64,000 nt of DNA, from the NCBI RefSeq assembly GCF_032678705.1, contig NZ_JAVTSS010000001.1, positions 806,001-870,000 on the forward strand. The letters run 5' to 3'. The notes beneath the pieces were generated by a model. That model had not been told where the DNA came from. It did not search any database and worked only from the letters and a program-made list of their open reading frames with translations. Position 1 is the first letter of the stretch. Each line of letters begins with the position of its first letter. Source of the stretch: Pedobacter frigiditerrae. Lineage in GTDB: Bacteria > Bacteroidota > Bacteroidia > Sphingobacteriales > Sphingobacteriaceae. This document shows positions 18,490 to 27,109 of the stretch, one piece after another. The position numbers and the translations under genes are program-made.

Positions 18490-20913
18490 ATGAAAAATAG
18501 ATGCACCCCATACATATTGCTATTGATTGTGTTTTCTCTCTTTGTTGGGCGGATTTCAGCTCAGCAAAAAAAAGAACCTGCTAATACAGATGTGAAGACA
18601 ATGAAATTGTTTTTCGAGAAAACCTATTTACATACAGATAGAAATTATTACAGTAGTGGAGAGGATATTTGGTTTAGCGCATATTTAGTAAATGGAAAAA
18701 GTACAAGCTTAACCAATACAAGTAATAATTTATATGTAGAACTGATTGATCCAAATGCTGAACTAATAGAGCGAAAATTAATTAGAATGGATGCCGGATT
18801 AGGTAATGGAGATTTTAAACTTAAAGATACACTTCAATCTGGTTGGTACAATATTAGGGCTTATACTAATTGGATGCACAACTTCGGTAACGATTTTGTT
18901 TTTCAAAAAAAGATATTTATAACTAATACTATTAATGATAAGGATGTCAAAGTCACCAAAAAACCTACTAAGAAAGCAGAAAATGTTAATATAACCTCTC
19001 CCAAAAAAACGATTACATTTTTCCCCGAAGGAGGTTCTTTAGTAGAAGGTGTAAATTCAATAGTAGCATTTAAAACAAACGACGAATTTGGAGAGGGCTT
19101 AAAAGCGAAAGGAAGTATCATATCATCTAAAGGAGATACAATAACCACTTTCCAAAGTACAGAAACTGGAATGGGAATTTTTGCATTTGCACCAGTGGCT
19201 AATGAAAATTATAAAGTTGAATGGTCTTATAATTCTGAAAAACTGGTTACAGCTTTACCTTCGATACTCAAAAAAGGTTTTACTATCCACTTAACAACAG
19301 ATTCTGCAGCATTAAAAGCTTCAATTAGTACAAATGAAATAACATTTAATGAGTTGTTAAACAAGCAAATTACCATAATCATTAAGCATGCTGGAGATAA
19401 TGTTTATACAGGAAGTGTTGATTTAACAAAACCAACGGTATCAGTAACTATTCCAACGAAAGAATTACCAGCAGGACTTGCTTCTTTAACTTTACTTGAT
19501 CAATTAGGCAGACCTCAGTGTGAGCGTTTAGTTTACATACAGTCTGCCAATAGGGTAAATTTTACTATTCATCCTGATAAAACAATTTATAAACCGAAGG
19601 AAAAAGTTTCTCTTAAAATAAATGCAACAAACCAAATTGGTCAGCCTGTTAAAGCAAATTTATCACTTGCAGTTGTTGACGGGATTGTACCGAGTGATGA
19701 AAGTAATATTATAAGTTATTTAATGTTGCAGTCTGAAATTAAAGGTGATATAAAAAATGCGGCCCAATACTTCGATACCCAAAATCCAGCAAGATTTAAA
19801 CAGTTAGATTTATTGCTATTAACACAAGGCTGGAGAGAATATTTATGGCGTAAACTTGCAGACACAAGTATTAAAATAAGTTATATGCCAGAACCAGGTA
19901 TAACAATTCACGGTTCCGTTAGGGAGAAATTAGGTAATAAACCATTACCTGAAATGAACATTACCCTATTTGCGCCTGAATTTAAGGGTGATAAAGTCTA
20001 CTTCACAAAAACAGATGCAGCCGGACGTTATTATTTAGATGGTTTAAATTGGTATGGAAATAAAGCTATAAAACTTTCGTCGAGGAATAATAAAAATGAA
20101 AAAAAAGGATGGTTACAAATTGATTCACTGTTTAAGCCAATTCCTATCAATATCAAAAATTTTAGCCCATTTGCAGTTTCAGCTACTATAAGTGATGAAA
20201 TTGTAAAAAGGTCAACCTACAATCGTAAGTACAAATTAGGTGACTCGATTATGTTGGATGAGGTGAAAATTGTTCAGAAAAAGAAGGAAAGAGTTTATTT
20301 GTTCGATGAAACGCTATCTACATTTGGTTACCCAGACCAAGTTTTTAATATTACTGCAGCAGATTATGATTTTAAAAGCTTAGAACATTATTTATTAACT
20401 AATGTAAATGGTGCAAGACCTGCGCCATTAGATGATAGTGTAGCTAATTCAGGAGTGATATTTCCAAGGTCAGGTAGGCCAAGAATTATTGTAAATAATA
20501 GACAAGATATACAAGATAGGTTAGATTATTATGAACTAACCATGAACCAAATTACTAAAATAGTAATTAAGCGACTAATTAATAATAATGGGGATGATGT
20601 TTACGTGATGTATCTTGACTTAAAACCAGAGGCATTATTAGGGCCAAATCTTGATATTTTAAATATTAATCTAAATGGCTATTACACAGCTAAAACATTT
20701 TATTCCCCCAATTATACCTCCAATAATTCGTCTACTTTTAGAGACTTGAGAACAACAGTTTTTTGGGCACCCTTGCTCAAAACAAACGAAAAGGGCGAAG
20801 CAACGGTGTCGTTTCATAATTCTGATAATAAAAGCAGTTTGGTTATTAAGGTAGATGGAATTACGGAAAAGGGTGAGGCTATAACTAGTAAATCATCTTA
20901 TAAGGTTCAATAA
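18490..20913 (+). CDS. Secreted macroglobulin-like (MG2) protein, copy 2 (tandem paralogue)
   Basis: 807 residues, aligning end to end with the preceding gene. It shares the MG2 segment (LHTDRNYYSSGEDIWFSAYL), FFPEGGSLVEG, CERLVYIQSANR, LLLLTQGWREYLWRKLAD, the CarboxypepD_reg-like ITIHGSVREKLGNKPLP, the plug-like MLDEVKIV region and the C-terminal LRTTVFWAPLLKTNEKGEA. The signal peptide ends at RISAQ (residue 25). Divergence is concentrated near 640-700 (after EHYLLTNVNGA) and in the linker near 150-165, which may set specificity. The start codon comes 1 bp after the previous stop and the sulfatase ATG 2 bp after its own stop, so the three are surely co-translated. Family is recognised; molecular function is not. 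Confidence 0.75.
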   Translation: MKNRCTPYILLLIVFSLFVGRISAQQKKEPANTDVKTMKLFFEKTYLHTDRNYYSSGEDIWFSAYLVNGKSTSLTNTSNNLYVELIDPNAELIERKLIRMDAGLGNGDFKLKDTLQSGWYNIRAYTNWMHNFGNDFVFQKKIFITNTINDKDVKVTKKPTKKAENVNITSPKKTITFFPEGGSLVEGVNSIVAFKTNDEFGEGLKAKGSIISSKGDTITTFQSTETGMGIFAFAPVANENYKVEWSYNSEKLVTALPSILKKGFTIHLTTDSAALKASISTNEITFNELLNKQITIIIKHAGDNVYTGSVDLTKPTVSVTIPTKELPAGLASLTLLDQLGRPQCERLVYIQSANRVNFTIHPDKTIYKPKEKVSLKINATNQIGQPVKANLSLAVVDGIVPSDESNIISYLMLQSEIKGDIKNAAQYFDTQNPARFKQLDLLLLTQGWREYLWRKLADTSIKISYMPEPGITIHGSVREKLGNKPLPEMNITLFAPEFKGDKVYFTKTDAAGRYYLDGLNWYGNKAIKLSSRNNKNEKKGWLQIDSLFKPIPINIKNFSPFAVSATISDEIVKRSTYNRKYKLGDSIMLDEVKIVQKKKERVYLFDETLSTFGYPDQVFNITAADYDFKSLEHYLLTNVNGARPAPLDDSVANSGVIFPRSGRPRIIVNNRQDIQDRLDYYELTMNQITKIVIKRLINNNGDDVYVMYLDLKPEALLGPNLDILNINLNGYYTAKTFYSPNYTSNNSSTFRDLRTTVFWAPLLKTNEKGEATVSFHNSDNKSSLVIKVDGITEKGEAITSKSSYKVQ

Positions 20914-20915
20914 TT

Positions 20916-22526
20916 ATGAATATTAAAATACTTTCATTCTTATTTTTGAGTTCCTTTTTTATTGCTTCAATTCAATTAAATGCACAAGTAAAAAAGAAAC
21001 CTAACATCATTGTTATTCTGGCCGATGATATGGGTTATGCTGATATTGGCTGTTTTGGCTCAGAAACTAAAACCCCAAACCTTGATGAGATGGCCGCCAA
21101 GGGATTAAAAATGACACAATTTTACAATGCTTCAAGGTGTTGCCCCACACGGGCATCTTTGCTCACAGGGCTTTATCAGCATCAAGCTGGAGTTGGGGAT
21201 ATGATGAATACAAGGAAAGAACCAGCATATCAAGGTTACTTGAACAAAAATTGTGTAACCATAGCCGAAGCATTAAAACCTTATGGCTATACTACTTTAA
21301 TGGCAGGCAAATGGCACGTTGGTCAGGCGCCAGAAAATTGGCCAGTTAAAAGAGGTTTCGACCATTATTTTGGTTTAATTGATGGCGCAGGTAGTTATTT
21401 CGGTCCTTATCCTTATCGCCCAAAACAAAAATTAACCATTGCTTTGGATGATAAGGAGTATGTGCCTGGTAAAGACTATTACTCTACTAATGCCTACACA
21501 GATTATGCACTGAAATTTATTGATGATAATAGTAAAACTAAAAAACCTTTCTTTTTATATCTAGCGTACCAAGCGCCACATTGGCCGTTGCAGGCTTTGC
21601 CAAAAGACATTGCCAAATACAAAGGCAAATACATGCAGGGTTGGGATAAACTGCGTGAAACTCGTTTTAAAAAGATGCAAGAAATGGGCATCATTCCTAA
21701 AAACATCAAATTATCTCCAAGAGACAGCAATTTGCCAGAATGGAACTCGCTATCACAAGAAGAAAAGATCAATTGGGATGATAAGATGGCAGTTTATGCA
21801 GCAATGCTAGATTGTATGGATCAAAATATTGGTAGGATTAGAAAAAAACTAAAAGACCTTGGAGAGGATAAAAATACAGTGTTTATGTTCCTTTCTGACA
21901 ATGGTGCAAGTAACGAAACCATTAATCCGAATGGTTTTTTACCTGATATTTTTCAAAGTAGCAAAAAGTTAGCAAGTGATCCAACTTCCTTTACAGCTTA
22001 TGGTTTTGAAGGTGCAAATGTGAGCAATACCCCATTTAGGTTGTTTAAACATTGGGAATATGAAGGTGGTACGGCAACTCCATTTATCGCCTATGGACCA
22101 AACCTTGTAAAACCTGGCATTACTTCTCATCAACCTGGGCACATTATAGATGTCATGACCACTTGTTTAAATCTTGCGGGTGCAAAATATCCGTCCATTT
22201 ATAAAGACCAGCAAATTAAACAAACCGCAGGAGTAAATCTTGTGCCATTATTTAAGGGACAAAAATGGGTTGGTCATGATGCGTTATTTTTCGAACATGA
22301 AGGTAATCGTGCAGTTAGGCAAGGCGATTGGAAATTGGTTTCGAACTATCCTGATAACGAATGGCATTTATTTAATATGGTAAATGATAGAACAGAGTTG
22401 AACGATTTAAGTAAATCTCAACCTAAAAAAGTACAAGAATTAATTACGCTTTATAATAATTGGGCAGAAAAATCTGATGTAATTTCATTTGAAAAACTAG
22501 CTACTAAAAAAGGAGAAGGATATTGA
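20916..22526 (+). CDS. Family S1 sulfatase (arylsulfatase-like), secreted
   Basis: A formylglycine-dependent sulfatase of 536 residues. The signal peptide ends at LNAQ (residue 24). Metal-binding Asp37-Asp38 lie in ILADDMGYADIGCFGSE. The maturation motif C-x-P-x-R appears as CCPTR, with Cys75 the residue expected to become formylglycine, inside NASRCCPTRASLLTG. GKWHVG and FLSDNGAS supply further active-site residues. It desulfates a carbohydrate in the periplasm after maturation by an anaerobic or aerobic formylglycine-generating enzyme not seen in the window. It is the last gene of the MG2 operon. Sulfate is not a usual RG-I substituent, so the natural substrate may be a sulfated rhamnose/uronate glycan or a rare ester. 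S1 subfamily not assigned. Confidence 0.92.
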   Translation: MNIKILSFLFLSSFFIASIQLNAQVKKKPNIIVILADDMGYADIGCFGSETKTPNLDEMAAKGLKMTQFYNASRCCPTRASLLTGLYQHQAGVGDMMNTRKEPAYQGYLNKNCVTIAEALKPYGYTTLMAGKWHVGQAPENWPVKRGFDHYFGLIDGAGSYFGPYPYRPKQKLTIALDDKEYVPGKDYYSTNAYTDYALKFIDDNSKTKKPFFLYLAYQAPHWPLQALPKDIAKYKGKYMQGWDKLRETRFKKMQEMGIIPKNIKLSPRDSNLPEWNSLSQEEKINWDDKMAVYAAMLDCMDQNIGRIRKKLKDLGEDKNTVFMFLSDNGASNETINPNGFLPDIFQSSKKLASDPTSFTAYGFEGANVSNTPFRLFKHWEYEGGTATPFIAYGPNLVKPGITSHQPGHIIDVMTTCLNLAGAKYPSIYKDQQIKQTAGVNLVPLFKGQKWVGHDALFFEHEGNRAVRQGDWKLVSNYPDNEWHLFNMVNDRTELNDLSKSQPKKVQELITLYNNWAEKSDVISFEKLATKKGEGY

Positions 22527-22550
22527 GGGAATAAATAGGATTTTGAGAAT

Positions 22551-22611
22551 TGTCATCCTGAGCGTAGTCGAAGGATAAATTTAGGGTCTTCGACTACGCT
22601 CAGACTGACAG
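22551..22611. repeat. Dyad repeat with CTTCGACTACGCTCAG core
   Basis: TGTCATCCTGAGCGTAGTCGAAGGA is mirrored by TCTTCGACTACGCTCAGACTGACA after a short AT loop. Related copies lie at 33462-33532 and 27882-27943 and one arm at 7690-7722. It sits between the sulfatase stop and the next ACAGGA operator and could end the upstream transcript. Confidence 0.7.
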
Positions 22612-22619
22612 TTAATCAT

Positions 22620-22689
22620 ACAGGACTGTACAGGAAAGACAAACATTAATTTATTTGCATTTTACAACACTCACAAATACTAACCAAAT
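22620..22689 (+). promoter_or_regulatory. ACAGGA direct-repeat operator and CCAAAT box upstream of PL11 copy 2
   Basis: ACAGGACTGT-ACAGGA (22620-22635) has two exact half-sites. TTTATTTG at 22650-22657 is one base from the Bacteroidota -7 consensus TAnnTTTG, 20 bp after the second half-site, so the repeat would cover the -33 region. CCAAAT is at 22684-22689 and overlaps the TTG start codon. Confidence 0.75.
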
Positions 22690-24551
22690 TGAAATCGAAA
22701 TTAACGCTAACAAAATCATTATTGCTATTTGCCTTTTTGGCAATGAGTAGCTCCAATTTGCTTGCACAGCGACAAATGGAAAAATTAGATAGAGGTCTTA
22801 TCGCCATGAGACAAGGGACAGACTCTGTTTACATTGGCTGGCGTTTATTAGGTACAGAGCCTGATGAAATAGCATTTAATCTTTACCGTAAAATGGGAGA
22901 AAAAACAGCTATTAAATTGAATAAACAGCCTATCACCCAAAGTACAAACTACGTGGATACAAAGGTTGATTTCAGTAATACTAATAGTTATTTTGTTAAA
23001 GCGGTGCTGCATGGAGTTGAACAAACAGCAAGTAAAGCCTATTTGTTGTCAGCTAATGCCCCATCAAAGCAATATTTAGATATCCCTTTAAGAACACCTC
23101 TTGGTTATTCTCCAAATGACTTGACGGTTGGCGATCTAGATGGCGATGGGGAATACGAATTAATTGTGCATCAAACTGGTCGTGGTAGAGATACACCCTC
23201 CAATGGATTTACAGACCCACCAATATTCCAAGCATACAAATTAGATGGCACATTTTTATGGGAGATAAATCTTGGTAAAAACATCCGAGAAGGTGCGCAC
23301 TATACCCAATTTATGGTGTATGATTTAGATGGCGATGGCATTGCTGAATTTGCTTGTAAAACCGCTGACGGAACTAGAGACGGAAAAGGTAAAATAGTTG
23401 GCGATTCTACTAAAAATTGGGTAAACCGATTAGGTAAAATTTTAGAAGGTCCAGAATACTTTACCATTTTTAGTGGTAAAACTGGTGAGGCATTAGCCAC
23501 AACTGATTACATTCCGGCTAGAGGCGATCTTGGTGGATGGGGAGGCGTTGGTGGTAATGGTAAAAACGACAATACTGGAAATAGAGTTGACCGTTTTAAT
23601 GCTTGTATTGCTTATCTAGATGGCATTCATCCAAGCGTGGTCATGTGCCGTGGTTATTATGGCAGAACTGTTTTAGCCGCTTGGGATTGGAGAAACGGAA
23701 AGTTAACATCCCGTTGGGTATTTGATAGTAAAGACGGTAAAAACCCTTATTCTGGTATGGGCAATCACGGTTTAAGCGTAGCTGATGTAGATGGAGATGG
23801 CAAAGATGAAATTGTTTATGGTTCAATGGTAGTGGATGATAATGGAAAAGGCTTATTTACCACTGGCTTAAGACATGGCGATGCTTTACATGTGTCAGAC
23901 CTTGACCCTGAACGACCAGGTTTAGAAGTATTTGGTGTGCATGAAATTGAGGAGGGCACAAAAGGTTACGGAGCTGCAGTTTATGATGCCAAAACTGGGG
24001 AGATTCTTTGGGGTGGTTCTGACGATGAAGATGTTGGTAGAGGAGTTGCAGATAATATAGACAATACCAAGGTTGGTGCACAAATGTGGTGGTCGGGTTC
24101 TAACGGATTACATGACATTAAAGGAAACATCATTGGCGCTCAACCTCGTTCTACAAACTTTTTAATTTATTGGGATGGTGATTTGTCTCGTGAATTATTG
24201 GATGGAAATCACATAGATAAGTATAATGGAGGAAGATTGTTTACGGCAAATGGATACGTTTCTAACAACGGAACTAAATCTACTCCTGCTCTAAGTGCAG
24301 ATTTATTTGGCGATTGGAGAGAGGAACTGATTCTTCGTGCTTACGATAATAAAAGCTTAAGAATTTTTACCACAACAATTCCCACAACACATCGCAACTA
24401 CACTTTAATGCATGATCCGCAATATCGCTTAAGCATTGCTTGGCAAAACATCGGCTATAACCAACCGCCTCATACTGGCTTTTATTTTGGTTATGGGATG
24501 AAAAAAGCACCAAAGCCTAACATTGTTTTAGTTGAACCTAAGAATAATTAA
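22689..24551 (+). CDS. PL11 rhamnogalacturonan lyase, secreted (copy 2, TTG start)
   Basis: 620 residues, same architecture as the PL11 at 13779. The signal peptide ends at NLLAQ (residue 27). An N-terminal beta domain and a calcium-loop propeller follow (DLDGDGEYE, then DLDGDGIAEFACKTADG and DVDGDGKDEIVYG), with the C-terminal LSADLFGDWREE, MHDPQYRLS and YNQPPHTGFYFG motifs. No in-frame ATG or GTG exists between the upstream stop at 22647 and the signal peptide. The TTG at 22689 is the only start that preserves the positively charged n-region (KSKLTLTKS), and it abuts the CCAAAT box. It heads an operon with GH2 (15-bp gap) and two CE12 esterases, a set suited to de-esterifying, cutting and trimming galactan-bearing RG-I. 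Confidence 0.92.
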   Translation: MKSKLTLTKSLLLFAFLAMSSSNLLAQRQMEKLDRGLIAMRQGTDSVYIGWRLLGTEPDEIAFNLYRKMGEKTAIKLNKQPITQSTNYVDTKVDFSNTNSYFVKAVLHGVEQTASKAYLLSANAPSKQYLDIPLRTPLGYSPNDLTVGDLDGDGEYELIVHQTGRGRDTPSNGFTDPPIFQAYKLDGTFLWEINLGKNIREGAHYTQFMVYDLDGDGIAEFACKTADGTRDGKGKIVGDSTKNWVNRLGKILEGPEYFTIFSGKTGEALATTDYIPARGDLGGWGGVGGNGKNDNTGNRVDRFNACIAYLDGIHPSVVMCRGYYGRTVLAAWDWRNGKLTSRWVFDSKDGKNPYSGMGNHGLSVADVDGDGKDEIVYGSMVVDDNGKGLFTTGLRHGDALHVSDLDPERPGLEVFGVHEIEEGTKGYGAAVYDAKTGEILWGGSDDEDVGRGVADNIDNTKVGAQMWWSGSNGLHDIKGNIIGAQPRSTNFLIYWDGDLSRELLDGNHIDKYNGGRLFTANGYVSNNGTKSTPALSADLFGDWREELILRAYDNKSLRIFTTTIPTTHRNYTLMHDPQYRLSIAWQNIGYNQPPHTGFYFGYGMKKAPKPNIVLVEPKNN

Positions 24552-24565
24552 GTACATAAAATAAA

Positions 24566-26908
24566 ATGACAAACATTAAAAATACATCCAAAATATTTAA
24601 CCTGATTGTAGGTTTTGTTTTGTTGAGTGCCTTTTCATTTGCGCAAAATGCTCAAGTTAGGGTCATCAACAATTTTGATAAAAATTGGACTTTCATTCAA
24701 CAAGATGTAAGTGATGCCAGCAAACCAGAATTTAACGATTCGAAATGGCGTAAACTTGATGTGCCACACGATTGGAGCATCGAAGGTGCTTATGATAAAG
24801 CAAATTTGACTGGCAGAGGTGGAGGTTATTTGCCTTCAGGAATTGGTTGGTATCGCAAGAGTTTTTCATTAGATGAAGCTATGGCCAAAAAGAAAATTAC
24901 GATAGAATTTGATGGTGTAATGGCCAATAGCGATGTGTACATCAATGGTTTTTATTTGGGTAAACGTCCGTATGGCTACATCAGTTTTACTTATGATTTG
25001 AGCAAACATCTCAACTTTGGGAAGGGAAAAACAAATGTAATTGCAGTTAAGGCTGATAACACCGTCCAGCCTGCATCTCGTTATTATACGGGTGCTGGTA
25101 TTTACAGGCACGTTCGTTTAGTGGCAACAGACCCAATTCACATCGAAAATTGGGGAGTTTATATTACTACAGATGATGCAACTGCTGTAAAAGCAACTGT
25201 TAAGGTGCAAACTAGCGTAATTAATGAAACTGCGAAAGCTACCCAAATTAGTGTAGAGACTACAGTTTTAGATCCCGATGGAAAAGTAGTTAAAACTGCT
25301 CAAGCTAAACAAAGTGTAGCCGCAGGTAAATCTTTTCAAATTAAACAAGATATCATTGTTGCTAATCCAAAACTGTGGAATTTAGAAAGTCCATCGCTTT
25401 ATAAATCCTTAACCAAAGTAATTGTTGGTGGAAAAGTGATTGACGATCAAATAAATACTTTCGGCATTAGGGCTTTCAAATTTGAAGCTGCAACGGGTTT
25501 CTGGTTAAATGGCAAAAACTTCAAACTAAAAGGTGTTTGTTTACACCATGATGGAGGTGCTGTTGGTGCTGCGGTTCCATTGGCAATTTGGGAGAGTAGA
25601 TTAAAACAACTGAAAGAAGTTGGTGTAAATGCTATTCGAACAGCTCATAATCCTGTAGCGCCAGAGTTTTTAGATTTATGCGATCAAATGGGTTTTGTGG
25701 TAATGGATGAAACTTTTGATACTTGGAATTCAGCTAAAAATAATGGTGAAAAAGGTTACAATCGTTTCTTTACCGAATGGTGGGAACGTGATACTCGTGA
25801 CATGGTGATGAGAGATCGCAATCACCCATCAATAGTAATTTATAGTGTGGGTAACGAAATACATGATGATTTAAATAGTCCTGCAGGATTTAAAAAATAT
25901 ACAGACCAGCAAGATTTAATCCATCAATTAGACCCAAGTCGACCTGTTACCATGGCTTTATTTCGCCCTGCGAATTCTAAGGTTTATACAAACGGTTTTG
26001 CAGAAATAATGGATGTTGTAGGGCAAAACTATCGGGAAAATGAATTAGTCGCCCTGCATAAACAAAAACCAAATTTAAAGGTAATTGGCACAGAAAACAC
26101 GCACGTTTTAATTCAGTACTTGGCTTTAAGAGATAATCCTTTTATGGCAGGTCAATTTTTATGGACTGGCTATGATTATTTGGGAGAGGCGGATTGGCCA
26201 GAAGTAACCAATAACCAAGGTTTGTTTGATAGGGCTGGCAACTGGAAAAACCAAAGTTTACAAAGACAAAGTTGGTGGGCAGAGAAACCAATAGTTCACA
26301 TCGTGAGGAGAGAAGATAATGCTGGTGCAGGTGCTTGGATAAACAATTGGACACCAACGGATTTTGATACTTATGATGATGCTAAAGTTGCTGTTTATAG
26401 CAATTGCGATGAAGTAGAACTATTTTTAAATGATAAATCTTTAGGTTCTAAAACAAAACCTGCAGATGATTCTCCACGTTTGTGGGATGTTACTTTTGAA
26501 AAAGGAACGCTGAAAGCTGTTGGTAAAAACAAAGGTAAAGTTGTAGTGACTGAAGAATTGAAAACCGCTGGAAAACCTGCTAAAATTGTATTAAGTATAG
26601 ATAAAACTCAAATCAAAAACAATTGGGATGATTTATCTTTTGTAACTGCAAAAATTTATGATGCAGATGGTAATCTTTGTCCAAATGCTGATGAATTAGT
26701 TAAGTTTGAAATTTCAGGAGCTGGTTACATAACCGCAGTAGATAATGGAAACGTAGCAAGTCACGAATTGTATAAAGCTAAAGAAAGACACGCTTACAGA
26801 GGTTCTTGCATTGCTTTTGTTAAGGCAAATGAACCAAATGGAAAAATTACAGTCAAAGCAACAGCAGAAGGTTTAGAAAGTGGCTCAATAAATATTGAAG
26901 TAAAATAA
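24566..26908 (+). CDS. GH2 beta-galactosidase-type exo-glycosidase, secreted (copy 2)
   Basis: 780 residues with a signal peptide ending at FSFAQ (residue 27). Jelly-roll sugar-binding domain about 30-195, Ig-like domain about 197-300, and TIM barrel from GFWLNGKNFKLKGVCLHHD. Acid/base is Glu431 (IYSVGNEIHDD) and the probable nucleophile Glu510 (VIGTENTHV). C-terminal beta domains (about 615-780) include VELFLNDKSLGSK and an Ig-like end. It is paralogous to the 532 enzyme, sharing VPHDW, GIGWYR, DGVM, AGIYR and AIRTxHNPVAPEFLDLCD motifs, but the nucleophile loop differs (GTENTH versus GSETAS). This hints at a different leaving group or linkage. Probably acts on beta-galactosyl or related side-chain ends of RG-I. 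Second gene of the PL11 operon. Confidence 0.9.
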   Translation: MTNIKNTSKIFNLIVGFVLLSAFSFAQNAQVRVINNFDKNWTFIQQDVSDASKPEFNDSKWRKLDVPHDWSIEGAYDKANLTGRGGGYLPSGIGWYRKSFSLDEAMAKKKITIEFDGVMANSDVYINGFYLGKRPYGYISFTYDLSKHLNFGKGKTNVIAVKADNTVQPASRYYTGAGIYRHVRLVATDPIHIENWGVYITTDDATAVKATVKVQTSVINETAKATQISVETTVLDPDGKVVKTAQAKQSVAAGKSFQIKQDIIVANPKLWNLESPSLYKSLTKVIVGGKVIDDQINTFGIRAFKFEAATGFWLNGKNFKLKGVCLHHDGGAVGAAVPLAIWESRLKQLKEVGVNAIRTAHNPVAPEFLDLCDQMGFVVMDETFDTWNSAKNNGEKGYNRFFTEWWERDTRDMVMRDRNHPSIVIYSVGNEIHDDLNSPAGFKKYTDQQDLIHQLDPSRPVTMALFRPANSKVYTNGFAEIMDVVGQNYRENELVALHKQKPNLKVIGTENTHVLIQYLALRDNPFMAGQFLWTGYDYLGEADWPEVTNNQGLFDRAGNWKNQSLQRQSWWAEKPIVHIVRREDNAGAGAWINNWTPTDFDTYDDAKVAVYSNCDEVELFLNDKSLGSKTKPADDSPRLWDVTFEKGTLKAVGKNKGKVVVTEELKTAGKPAKIVLSIDKTQIKNNWDDLSFVTAKIYDADGNLCPNADELVKFEISGAGYITAVDNGNVASHELYKAKERHAYRGSCIAFVKANEPNGKITVKATAEGLESGSINIEVK

Positions 26909-26959
26909 AAAAAATGGTTCGTGGAGAAACGAATTTAGACTATTAATTAAAAAAAAATA

Positions 26960-27057
26960 CGTCATTGCGAGGGTCGATTTTTCATCGCCCGAAGCAATCT
27001 CCTTCGATTAATTAATGATGAAAACGCTTTAAGATTGCTTCGTGCCTCGCAATGACG
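26960..27057. repeat. Long intercistronic dyad (GTCATTGCGAGG family)
   Basis: CGTCATTGCGAGG (26960-26972) pairs with CCTCGCAATGACG (27045-27057), and GAAGCAATCT (26991-27000) with AGATTGCTTC (27032-27041). Part of the same family recurs at 5129-5219. It lies inside the PL11-GH2-CE12 operon. Confidence 0.8.
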
Positions 27058-27109
27058 CACTAATCGCAAAACCAAAAAGGCTAAATCGTAGTAATAAATT
27101 TAAAAAAAA

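Noticed and set aside
16056..20913. Calling the two MG2 proteins TonB-dependent receptors
   Set aside because: There is a plug-like region, but no 22-strand barrel length or SusC signature; about 810 residues are taken up by MG2, sandwich and regulatory-like domains.
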